A program made the position numbers and the translations under genes. This document shows positions 1-9,839 of a stretch of 64,000 nt of DNA, piece after piece; position 1 is the first letter of the stretch, and each line of letters begins with the position of its first letter. Source of the DNA: Peromyscus leucopus (taxonomy: Eukaryota; Chordata; Mammalia; Rodentia; Cricetidae); NCBI RefSeq assembly GCF_004664715.2, contig NC_051084.1, positions 61,455,334 through 61,519,333 of the forward strand, written 5' to 3'. Below the pieces are notes generated by a model that did no database searches, was not told where the DNA came from, and worked only from the letters and a program-made list of their open reading frames with translations.

Positions 1-1171
1 CCAAACCCCAGCCGGTGCCAGAGTGTTTACACGGGCGGGAAGCTTGGCAGACAACTTGCCCCCAAGCTACTCAGCTGGAGGAAAAGGTAGAAAGACAGCC
101 CCAGCAGGGGTGGCGGCGGCTCACGCCTGCACTCCAGCAAGGCCAAGGCCGGAGAGCTACTGTGAGCGGAGGCCAACCTGAGCTACAGTGGGAGACCCTG
201 GTTCACTCCTTCCCTGCACCCCCCTAAAAAAAAGTGAAAGTCATCCCCGAGACAAGTGGGGCTCTTGTTTACAGTTTTCCTTTTTTTTCTTTCACTCCCC
301 TTCCCGCCCCCCCCCCCCCCCCGCCCCTGCCCTGGTCTTCCCTCCCTTCATGCTGCTCTATCATGAAAAATAAGAGGAGAATCCCTTTGTGAAAGTTGGT
401 AAATGTCTGGGACTCCCAGTAGCCCCTCACCCCACCCCAGGCAACCCTTTATATAGCTGTCGGTCTGAGCACATGAAGGTCCTTGCCTCCCGCTGCGCTC
501 TGTGGTAGATCAGATAGTATTTACAAGACATTATCCAGCCGAATATAGCCAGTTCCCGTTCGCGATGGGTGTGGTCTTTCTAAAATAGTAATAAAAGCTA
601 TGCGGCCGAGTGTTAAGCTGGCACTGGGATTTGTGGCTGCAGCCTGAGTTCAGCTCTTTGCGTCCTACACCTCCTTTTGTGTCCAGCAAAGCCCCTGAGA
701 TACCCAGAGAGAGGCCAGACCCAAGGTGTTCTGTACTGGGAGCCTGCGCTGGGAGCTGGTTATCAGCATTCAGCCTTTGGGTGATTGCTTGACTCCCACT
801 GGACAGACGAGTGTGTCAGGAAGAGAGCTGTCCTGTGGTAGTGTCGTCTCGCCCATAGTTCTGCTGACTGGGTCCTGTCCTCTCACGTGGTGGTTGGTGT
901 CTTGTGTTTTACTTGAGAAGCATGGCTGCATCAGTAGGTTCCTGTCAGGAAACAAGGAATAACGGAGGAACGGTGTTGAAAGCACTGTTAACTATAAGTA
1001 CTGACTGGAGTGGAAAAGCGCTGGAGTGAGGACATCCTATATAAGCGGGGGTGGGGGTGGGGGGCCAGAACTAAGGTGGAAGGGTGCTGGTGGTTCCTGA
1101 GGCTCAGGAATCAGGAAGAGGACTGTAGCACTACCAGAGTTGCCTGTTAGGGAAGGAGCCAACAAATGGAT
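1..1171 (+). other. unique sequence of intron 1, left edge
   Basis: No gene or clear repeat. A C-run lies at 306-322, a short pyrimidine-rich segment around it, and a G-rich run at 1048-1062. Confidence 0.5.
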
Positions 1172-1545
1172 ACTGTGGTGGTTTGCATAAGAACGCTCCC
1201 CCTCCTCCCCATAGGTGGAATATAGTGGAATGTTTAGTCACCAGGGAGTGGCCCTATTTAAGAAGGATTAGGAGGTGTGGTCTTGTTGGGAGAAGTGTGT
1301 CATTGATCATAGGCTTTGAGCCTTCAAAAGCCCATGCCATGCAGGTCTCATTCTCTCTGCCTATGGACCAGGGGATGTAGAGCTCTCAGCTACTTCTCCA
1401 GCACCGTGTCTGCCTGTGTGCTGCCATGATTCCTGACTTGATGGACTAAACCTCTGACACTATAAGCAAGCCCCCAGTTAAATGCTTCCTTTTATAAGCG
1501 GTGCTTTGGACATGGTGTCTCTTCCCAGCAGTAGTACAGAGATAC
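1172..1545 (+). repeat. rodent interspersed repeat X, copy 1
   Basis: This copy of an abundant rodent repeat has the blocks GGAGGTGTGGTCTTGTTGGG, GTGTGTCATTGATC, CTCAGCTACTTCTCCAGCAC and CATGGTGTCTCTTCCCAGCA. Other copies lie at 6426-6775 and 55705-56078, and reversed at 16485-16690, 24830-25155, 35915-36175 and 41835-42090. I do not name the family with confidence. It holds no real gene although open frames cross it. Confidence 0.7.
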
Positions 1546-2044
1546 CTTGCTCATGGCCCTTAATCTTCTGCACATCTAACCTGAGGCCCGTCGATACATC
1601 CCGTCAAAGCCCAGCTCTGTGTTCAGGTTGGAGAGCACTTAGATTCTACTCCGCCTCCTCTGTGAATGCTAACCTCATCTGCTAGGGAGGCGACCAAGGC
1701 GAGGTTGGTGAAACACCATACTCTCTGGCAGCAGGCTCTTTGGAGAGGCATTTTCCTGATGGTAACAAGCCAAATAGTATCACACATCTGGGGTAAGCTA
1801 CTCACTGCCTTGGTTTCTGGTGCGACAGAATCACTCCTGCTTTTTAAAGCGGCAGCACAGTAATTACTGCCTCTACTTCCACCTTGTGCAGCAAGTTGAG
1901 ATAACACTCAAGTGCCACTTAAACTCCTTCCCTCTGTTGTCCCCCTGTGGTGTCTCGTGCACACGTAACCTTGGGACCAACCAGAACTTTCTGTGTAACC
2001 TGATCCCTCAGACAGTTGCCAGTCGCTTTAAAAAAAATATTATT

Positions 2045-2190
2045 TATTTGTTATGATAGGATCTCACTGTGTAATCCTGTCTGCTGTGGAACTCATTTGT
2101 AGACCAGGCTGGCCTCCAACTACAGAGGTCTGTCTCCTTGTGCTTCCCAAATGCTGAGGTTCAAAGCATGCGTCCCCACACATGGGCAAA
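2045..2190 (-). repeat. B1 SINE antisense, diverged
   Basis: AGGATCTCACTGTGTAATCC, GTAGACCAGGCTGGCCTCCA, AATGCTGAGGTTCAAAGCAT. Confidence 0.7.
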
Positions 2191-2512
2191 GACACTGCTT
2201 TCTTGGCAGGTCTCACAGGGAAGCTCACGCTGACGGGCCCATTAGACAACCAGTTCCATTGGTAGAGCGTATGGGGAGCATTTGAAGCTTTGTTCCACGG
2301 TGACCTCTTTCACCTTGAGGGAAGGAGTCATTCCTCCCCCTGAGTTATCCTGGATAGCAAGGCTTTGGGATGTGCAAGGTGCTGGGACAGATGGTGTCCT
2401 CCCCATGAACAAGGAGACCAGCTGGTTCCACTTTGGGACCTGGAAGCCGGCTAACTTGCTTTCTATCTTTTTTTTCTTCCCTATTCCTTTCCCTTTCTCT
2501 TTTCTGTTTCCT

Positions 2513-2518
<6 letters not shown>

Positions 2519-2568
<50 letters not shown>
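2519..2568 (+). repeat. GT microsatellite
   Basis: Uninterrupted (TG)25 in intron 1, preceded by a pyrimidine-rich run. Confidence 0.98.
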
Positions 2569-2569
<1 letters not shown>

Positions 2570-2624
2570 TGGGGGCAGATGACCACTTTGGGTATCATTC
2601 TTCCTCAGGTATCATCCACCTTGT

Positions 2625-2945
2625 TGTCTTTGTTTGTTTGTTTGTTTTTGGTTTCTGTTTTTGAGACCGAGTCTCCCCCTGGCATGGGCCTCACCGAACA
2701 GGCTAGGCTGGCTGTCCCACGAGGGTGGCCAGCCAGTGAGTCCCCAGGATCTGCCCATCTCCACTCCCTTAGCTTCAGCATCACAAATGTGTGCATCAAA
2801 TGCGCGAACTGTGCTGGTCATTTCTGTGTGGGTTCTGAGGCTCGAACTCAGGTCCCCATGCTTGAGCAGCAAGCTGTATCGACCAAGCTGTCTCCTCTGC
2901 CACCTCAGCGCCATGGTGGCTTCAGCACAGTACCTGGAGGAAGGA
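2625..2945 (-). repeat. B4-type SINE antisense
   Basis: TTTTTGAGACCGAGTCTCCC on the left; on the right TTCTGAGGCTCGAACTCAGG and ATCGACCAAGCTGTCTCC. This is a fused B1/ID-like structure; the left edge may include simple GTTT sequence. Confidence 0.6.
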
Positions 2946-3494
2946 ATCAATAAATGAGAGAGACTGAAGGAACGTGAGGCTGAATTTCCCTTCCTTTCCC
3001 CGTTCTAAGTCTGTGTGTTCAAGACACAAGGGCCGTCTGAGGACTGAAGTTGGACCATACAATGGGCAGCATGACTGCCTTCAGCTGACCCACCCCACCT
3101 CAGGCCTCCTTCGGTGCTCTCCCTCAGCACTGTAATGATGGCTGTCCTAAGCAACCGCCTCCCTCTCCTTACCCAAGGCTACATTGTCCTGACTCAGATC
3201 ATCCCTCCCAGAGTCTTTTGAGAAAATCTGTAAGTCCCCTCCAAGTCCCCAGGACTACCAGATATTTTCTGTCCCTCCTTCGTGACAAGGATGTTGAGAA
3301 TGTGATGATGAATGGACATGGTCTGCCTTTGAGCAAGGGACAGAACTGTCTCCATCTGTCCAGTCCTGGCTCACCCCATCTTCATCAGCTTTAAAGCAGA
3401 CTCTCCCCAATTCACAATCTCACTGGGTCATTAGGTTCTGGGCACAGTGCTCAGGAAGCATGGGGATTGAATCTAGACATCCTGCACAGGTAAC

Positions 3495-3575
3495 CTTGGG
3501 TTCCTGTCCTACTTCTGGAGTTTATTAGCTGTGTGCCTCTGGGCAAGTCTGTTGAGCATTTGAGCATCCCTTTTT
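3495..3575 (+). repeat. MIR SINE fragment
   Basis: CTGTCCTACTTCTGGAGTTT, ATTAGCTGTGTGCCTCTGGG and CAAGTCTGTTGAGCATTTGAG match the MIR core region. Ancient, diverged. Confidence 0.55.
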
Positions 3576-4034
3576 TGTGTTCTCGGGGCACATGGGGGTT
3601 TAAAGGAGCGATTTCTGTGGGAGTTCAGAGCAACCCTGCACATGGTAAGAGGCGGGCGGTCACAGTGCCTGGTAGAGCTGGAGGTCTGGAGGTGAAACAG
3701 GCGGTCTTGTGTAGGACAGCGTCTGCCATGCTTAGTCTCACCCATTCAAACATCAATGCCGCACTTCCTCTCAGGCTCAGGAGGGAGGTAGTTCCGGGAA
3801 GGGTTTTGGTCTCAACTGGGTTGCCTCAAATGCTCAGAACAATGTGGTTTGCTTGACCAGCTCCATCTCCAAGGGTGTTTAATTAGATTGATAACCCATC
3901 TCCCGATTTGGGGCCCTGGACCCTTAAGGGAAGGGAGGGACCATGTCATTATTTGAACCTCTCTAGCACTGTGTCTTATACAGATCATGTACTCAACAAA
4001 TACCGAGTGAAAGATTGATTTAATCTGTATAGTG

Positions 4035-4290
4035 TATGTGTGTTGACACAGTCTCACACTACAGCTGAGGCTGGCCTGGAACTGATTATGTAGCACTGGC
4101 TGGCTCAACTGGCCCAGCCTGGCTGTGATCCTCCTGCCTCAGGATCCTGAGTACTGGGATCTTTATTTTATTTTATTTTTTTTAAAGACTTCATTTATCT
4201 GGGGCTCAGCCTGGCTGTGATCCTCCTGCCTCAGGATCCTGAGTGCTGGGAATCTTTATTTCATTTTTCAAAGACTTCATTTATCTGGAG
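4035..4290 (-). repeat. B1-related element with an internal tandem duplication
   Basis: An antisense B1-like start (GACACAGTCTCACACTACAG, GAGGCTGGCCTGGAACTGAT) is followed by two direct copies of an 82-88 bp unit, 4115-4202 and 4207-4288. Each runs from CAGCCTGGCTGTGATCC to TCATTTATCTGG. Confidence 0.7.
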
Positions 4291-6084
4291 CCTAGAAACG
4301 AGTCTAATACTATGTAAAGATGAGTTTGTAAGGGTTGAAAGTACCTCACCATTGAGCTTTGTGCATGTATGCATTCATGTTTGTGTAAATACACACTGAT
4401 GCTTTCTTGGATGTATCTGATTAGAAAACTGACCTGGCCATTCTAAGATGGAGAACAAGGAGGTGGCCCTGCCCTGTGGTGGCTCACAGGGAGCTTATCT
4501 GTGTATGTGCTGGCTCTGATTGCAAACCCATCAGTCAGTCAAGAGATAAAGGCAGATGGACCCATAGGAGGCTGGAATTCTGGCTGGAGACTTTGAGGCA
4601 CCCTAGCAACTAACCATCCTCCTGGGAACTCACAGAACAAACTTATCCTCATGAGAAAGTGAAGTCAAGGCTGTGGAGAGTGACAGTCGAGTGTGAATTC
4701 AAAACAAAACATTAAATAAAAACAACAACAAGAGCCCCCCATCCCCCCAAACACATAAAAGTCCTTAAGCCCTCTGTCAGGGTAACCGGAAGGGATGCCT
4801 CAGTCTGGCTTCTGCCCCTCTCCCATCCTCTCGTTCTTCATCTGCTCGGTTTGTTACCTAGGAAGGTTTACTGAGCATCGCCCGTGTCTAGTGTGTGTAC
4901 AGAGACAAGTGGCTGGACTGCGGAAGGCTCCTAGCGCCCTGGGGTTTGAGGAGACGGAAGTTTCCGGGAGCGGTGTTCCCCCTTGGCATCTCTTTCCTGC
5001 TGTACCTCAGACTCCCAGGTTTCCCCCGCAGCCCCAGTTTTCCTGTCTCCCCATGTCTTTCTTCTTCATGGCCTTTCCCCTGCCCCCGACAGGCTCAGGC
5101 ATCCTTCTTCCCCTTCCTTTGCTTTCCTTGGCAGACCAGCAGCCCGCAGCCGGTGCACCAGCCCCTGACCTCTCCTCAGCGCCAGCTTTCGACCCTGCAA
5201 GGAAGGTACCAGTGACTCAGCTTCTGGGAGAACACAGACAGGGCTCCCCGCCCTCATGGGGTCCCCCCTACAGTCCAGGATTACCCCCCCCACCCCCGCT
5301 TTCTGAAGCACCTGCGGGTGCCCAGTGGACTCCTTAGAACTTCGTCTTCTCTTGGCTTCCAGGACCATCCTGGCCTTTCCAACTATGTCGTCTGTGTCTC
5401 CTCCATCCCCAGCACACTGAGTGGCCATCACCACAGTGAGTGTGCTTTATGTATGCATACATTTCTGGTTCACTTCTGTCCCAGACCCAAACAGCACTGC
5501 TGACAGCTCTCTTTCAAATCATCCACTGCCGTCCCCTGTCTGTCACTTGTGCCATCCCTTCCTCTACATGGTCGCTTCCAAGTTCCTCTGTCTTCTTGTA
5601 TCCCTTAGGAATAGAGTTGCTAGACGGCCCTGATGGAGGCTAGGGAGGATGCCTGGCTTCCTGTCCTAGACCTTGCGTAAGGCTGGATTCATCAGCAAGT
5701 GGGGGTTTGCACGCTGAACACTGGCTGAGAAAGCTGGATGCCCCTAGTCAAGTCTGGGTGAGGTCCAGCCTCCCCTTGGCCCTGTGGTTTTCCTGCTTGC
5801 TACTTGGAGTCCCATGCTGGGACTCAGAGGGCCGTGGTGGGAATGGGCCCAGCCTGCCTGAGAGGAAGCACCAAGTCTGGGTGGGCGTTGGTTTGTGTCA
5901 CTCTTGTTGTTTTGTGACGCCGAGGCTGGGACCCAGGGCCTTTGCACGCGCCGGGCAGGTCCCCGAACACTTAGCAATAGCTTCAGGCCTTTTTCAGTAT
6001 CACTTAAAACATCTCATTCAAATTAGAATACTGAAATCTCATAATGATGTAAATAGCAAAGTGTGTCACTTTAAGGAATTATAA

Positions 6085-6235
6085 TTCAGAGGTGGGGTTG
6101 AAACAGGGTCTTCCTTTATAGTTTAGGTTGGCCCAGAACTCACACTGTGACCAAGCTAGCTTGAACTCTTTCTTAGCTTTCCTCTTACCTCTGCCATCGA
6201 GTACTGGGGTTATAACGTGAACCCCCGCCCGGCTG
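6085..6235 (-). repeat. B1 SINE antisense, diverged
   Basis: TTGAAACAGGGTCTTCCTTT, GTTGGCCCAGAACTCACACT, GAGTACTGGGGTTATAACGT. Confidence 0.7.
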
Positions 6236-6425
6236 AAATGCGGCGTTTAACCTAACATTGACATTTGCTCAGACCTTGGACCTTGACTAGGGCTGAAGGG
6301 AGACTCTGGCTTGTGGGTAGGTGTGGCTCGTGTCTTCCTGAGGCCATGCCTCTGGTGCTAGAGTTGTGCTTCCGTTCGTTCATCATCTGGGAGATCTTGC
6401 TTTCCCTGTGCCTTTTCTTCTCCGT

Positions 6426-6775
6426 TTGTGGTGGATTAACTAAGAATGGCCCCCGTAGGTTCCTATGTTTGAATGCGCAGTCACCAGCAATGTTCCAAAG
6501 GATTAGAAAGATTAGGAGGTGTGGCCTTGTTGAAGGAAGTGTGTAGAATTTGAGGTTTTCAAAAGCTCACGTCAGGCCCAGTCTCTCTTTCTCTGCCTGC
6601 AGATGTGGATGTAGCTCTCAACTACTTATCCAGCATGTCTGCCGTGTTCCCTGCCATGATGCTAATGGTCTAAACCTCTGAAACTGAAAGTGAGCCCCCA
6701 GTTAAATGTTTTCTTCCGTAAGAGTTGCCGTGGTCATGGTGTCTCTTCACAGCAATAGAACAACGACTAAGACAC
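6426..6775 (+). repeat. rodent interspersed repeat X, copy 2
   Basis: It has the same order of blocks as at 1172-1545: GATTAGGAGGTGTGGCCTTG, TTTTCAAAAGCTCACG, GCTCTCAACTAC, GTCATGGTGTCTCTTCACAG and a final ACGACTAAGACA. Confidence 0.7.
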
Positions 6776-6874
6776 TGTATCTTGAAGGGACGATGCATGT
6801 CTGGTATTTATTTGCACACAGGGATGTTTGAGTGCTAGATGTTTCTCATTAACCTTCGTGGCGTTGGTTTAAGG

Positions 6875-6878
<4 letters not shown>

Positions 6879-6927
<49 letters not shown>
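6879..6927 (+). repeat. GT microsatellite
   Basis: Uninterrupted (GT)24 in intron 1, just downstream of a repeat X copy. Confidence 0.98.
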
Positions 6928-6929
<2 letters not shown>

Positions 6930-7297
6930 TCTGTGGGTCTGTGTGTGAATAATCACCCTTAAGCTTTGCCTATAAGGTGCCCCCATGAAGACAATTCTGG
7001 GTGGGTCTTTGCAAACTCCAGTGAAAAAGGGTTCATGCTCACCCAGATGTTCTGATGCTTCTTCTGTTGGTGCGGGATGCTGTGTGAGAGATAAAGGTGA
7101 TTCAGAGCAAGACTCAACAGGGTGGATCTCCTGGGCTGACCACTGTGTCTTCTAACTTCAAGCACCCATTGCTTATTCTCTCCCCAGTTCTTGGCCCTCC
7201 ATGGAGGAGCCCTGTGCTTAGCATTTGAAAAGCCTTATATTTAAACATGATAGAGGTGAACACCTTCTTCTGCAGACCCTTACACAAACATCTAGGG

Positions 7298-7527
7298 CAG
7301 TAGTACTCGACCTTCCTAAGGCTGCAGCACTTTAATACAGTTTCTCATGTTGTGGTGACCCCCAACCATTAAAAACTATTTTCATTGCTACTTCATAACT
7401 GTAATTTTGCTACTGTTAAGAATTGTAATGTAAATAACTGTGTTTTCTGATGGTCCTAGGTGGACTCTGTGATAACGTTGTTTGACCCTCAAGGGGATAG
7501 AGAGCCACAGGTTAAGAACCACTGATC
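7298..7527 (+). mobile_element. URR1-like hAT DNA transposon (non-autonomous)
   Basis: This is a 230-bp rodent element with imperfect inverted ends: CAGTAGTACTCGACC at the left and GGTTAAGAACCACTG at the right. The internal sequence (TTGTGGTGACCCCCAACC, CTTCATAACTGTAATTTTG) is typical of URR1. No transposase gene is expected. Confidence 0.8.
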
Positions 7528-7989
7528 TACGGGAATCCTGAGGCTCCTGTGAGAATGATCTTGGCCCTGCTGGAAGGCTGGTTTATTGCCCCACCCCCAC
7601 CCCCAGCTTCCCTTAGCTCTGACTAGTGAACTCAAGGCTCATTTTCCCAGCAAGCTTTAGTCCATATGCCAAAACACAGGGGTCAACCTGCTGAGTGGGA
7701 GGGTTCCCTGATGGCAAACTGTTCCTGAAAGCAGTTGCGGTAGATCACCAAGGACCCGGGTCTTCCTAGAAATGTGCAAATAAGCAAACAAAAGGCAAAT
7801 ACACCTGGCCTTGCCTCCCTTCTGCTGTGCTGGGTCCATGGACCCTGTAAAGTGAATCGCCCTTTTATTTCCCCAAATTCCGGGCAATGCCAAACATTCC
7901 TTGGGATGTTTTTACCTGGCATCCAGTCATAACACTTGCCAGCAATCAATGACTGGCTGGCTGTTGCAGACCTATCTGAAATGTTCTAG

Positions 7990-7991
<2 letters not shown>

Positions 7992-8039
<48 letters not shown>

Positions 8040-8083
8040 GCACGCGCGCACGCACGCACGCACGCATGCACGCACGCACGCAC
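7992..8083 (+). repeat. compound CA and GCAC microsatellite
   Basis: (CA)n at 7992-8035 passes into (GCAC)n with a CGCG core to 8083. Confidence 0.98.
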
Positions 8084-8617
8084 TGGCTTTGTGCTTCATC
8101 CTCATGGTATTAAACATTTTAAAAACTACAGTTAAAACAACACTGATACACTGGAGTGGTGCTTCCTTTTCTGTCTAAAAAACAAGTCTAAAAATGTTAC
8201 CTAATATTGACTCTTAAAAAAAAATCACTCACAACCCCCAATTCTACTCCCCAAAGTTCCTATCTGGGTTTTAAATTCACTGTAAAAAAAATGGTATTGC
8301 ATCTTACCATCTGTTGTTGGATCAAAAGTAAAATACTCGTTTCTGACCAATATGTGTGTCTTGCTCATATCCACACACAGCCAGTGTTCTAAACCCTGAT
8401 GTGTGCATATGTGTTTCAGTACACTGATATTCTTTAAAAAAAAAAAAATGTTTTTACATGAGCAGCTTTTTTTTTTTTCTGGTTTTGTTTTTATTTAATT
8501 CGTAGCCCTCACAGGAAATGTTTTGTGGACATGTTATAATATCAAATGAAGGGAAAAGCTTTGGGAGTGGGTTTAGGTAGGAGAGAAAATGAAGTATATG
8601 AACAAGTAAAGACTATT

Positions 8618-8765
8618 TGGTTAGTTGTGGTGGCACACACCTTTGATCTCAGTACTTGTGGGGGGGCAGAGGCAGATGGTTCTCTGAGTTCAAGGCTAAC
8701 CTGGTCTACATAGCAAGTTCCTGGTAGAAACTTGTGAGATCCCGTCTAAACAAGAATAGAAAAGA
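8618..8765 (+). repeat. B1 SINE sense
   Basis: GTGGTGGCACACACCTTTGA, then GCAGAGGCAGATGG and AACCTGGTCTACATAGCAAG. A-rich tail at the right. Confidence 0.8.
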
Positions 8766-8825
8766 TAGGAAAGAAAAGAAAAATATATTCTAAACATCTA
8801 CTTAGGACTCTTTTTTGGAGAAGAT

Positions 8826-8828
<3 letters not shown>

Positions 8829-8874
<46 letters not shown>
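8829..8874 (+). repeat. GT microsatellite
   Basis: (GT)23, next to a B3-like SINE. Confidence 0.98.
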
Positions 8875-8875
<1 letters not shown>

Positions 8876-8876
<1 letters not shown>

Positions 8877-9055
8877 ATTTGCATGTGCATGCATATGGCT
8901 ATCTGTGCCTCTAGAGGCCAGAAGAGAGCATCAGCTTCCCTGGAGCTGATGTTACAGACAGTTGTGAAATGTGTACTGGGAACTGAACTCTAGTCCTCTG
9001 AAAGAGCCAACAAATTCTCTTAACCACTGAGGCAACTCTCCAGACTCCAGATCTC
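8876..9055 (-). repeat. B3-like SINE antisense
   Basis: GAGGCCAGAAGAGAGCATCA, GTTACAGACAGTTGTGAAAT, CTTAACCACTGAGGCAACTC. It adjoins a GT repeat at its left end. Confidence 0.75.
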
Positions 9056-9454
9056 TATCTTTTTAAAAGTTTTTTGTCTTTCATTTTCAAGATTATAATA
9101 TAATGACATCATTCCTCCTTCTAAACCCTCCCATATACCCCCTTGTTCTTTTTCAAATTCATGACTTCTTTTTTCATTAATTGCTGTTACATGCACATAT
9201 AAGCATTTAAGCATATAACATGCATGTAAAATGCAAGCACTTTTAGGGAAGGATTGCACTATTTCCCGAAAGTGCTTTGAGATTGCACAAAAACACAATT
9301 CTCTGAAGGTTATATGTTATAGATATAATGGAAATGGAAACGCCAATCCCTCAGCTACTTCACACTTTATAGCACGTGAAATAGGGGGTGTGAACGACAA
9401 GTTTGAACAATCTAGATACCTTTTTCTTAAGCCTCTTCTTAAAGATATTAAAAG

Positions 9455-9665
9455 GGCTGGAGAGATGACTCAGTGGTTATGAGCTTTTCTGCGCTTGCAG
9501 AGGACCCAGGTTTGGATCCCAACACCCATGTGGTGGCTCACAACCATATGTAACTGCAGTTTCAGAGGGTCTGGTGTCCTCTTCTGGTTTCTGCAGGCAA
9601 CAGGCTTATACATGACACACAGACATCCATGTAGACAAAACACTTACATAAAAGAGAAAAGAGTT
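9455..9665 (+). repeat. B2 SINE sense
   Basis: GGGCTGGAGAGATGACTCAG is the tRNA-derived head; TGGTGGCTCACAACCATATG and CCTCTTCTGGTTTCTGCAGG follow, then an A-rich tail. Confidence 0.9.
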
Positions 9666-9682
9666 AAAAAGCTCTGCATAAG

Positions 9683-9795
9683 GCAGTAGTGATGGCATAC
9701 TCCTGTAATGCCAGCATTCCAGAGGCCAAGACAGGAGGATGGTGGGTTCAAGGCCCCCGAGGCCAGCCTGGGCTACACAGCAAGCTCCTGAAGCC
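9683..9795 (+). repeat. B1 SINE sense, truncated
   Basis: TGATGGCATACTCCTGTAAT, GACAGGAGGATGGTGGGTTC, CCAGCCTGGGCTACACAGCA. Confidence 0.75.
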
Positions 9796-9839
9796 ACCGA
9801 CCAAATACCTCTCCCTGTGCTCCAGTATAAATTCCTTTT

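Larger units (their letters stand above)
2950..6080 (+). other. mostly unique sequence of intron 1
   Basis: Apart from the MIR fragment at 3495-3575 and the duplicated B1-related element at 4035-4290, nothing recognisable was seen. 4950-5340 is C-rich. Open frames there lack homology and splice context. Confidence 0.45.

Noticed and set aside
1..700. Possible Tram2 promoter or first exon at the left edge
   Set aside because: CpG density is low, there is no reading frame matching the TRAM N-terminus, and the next exon enters in mid-protein. The first exon is most likely outside the window.
2282..2953. Forward frame of 223 codons with a long Cys/Val run
   Set aside because: The Cys-Val run is a GT microsatellite and the rest is a B4-type SINE.
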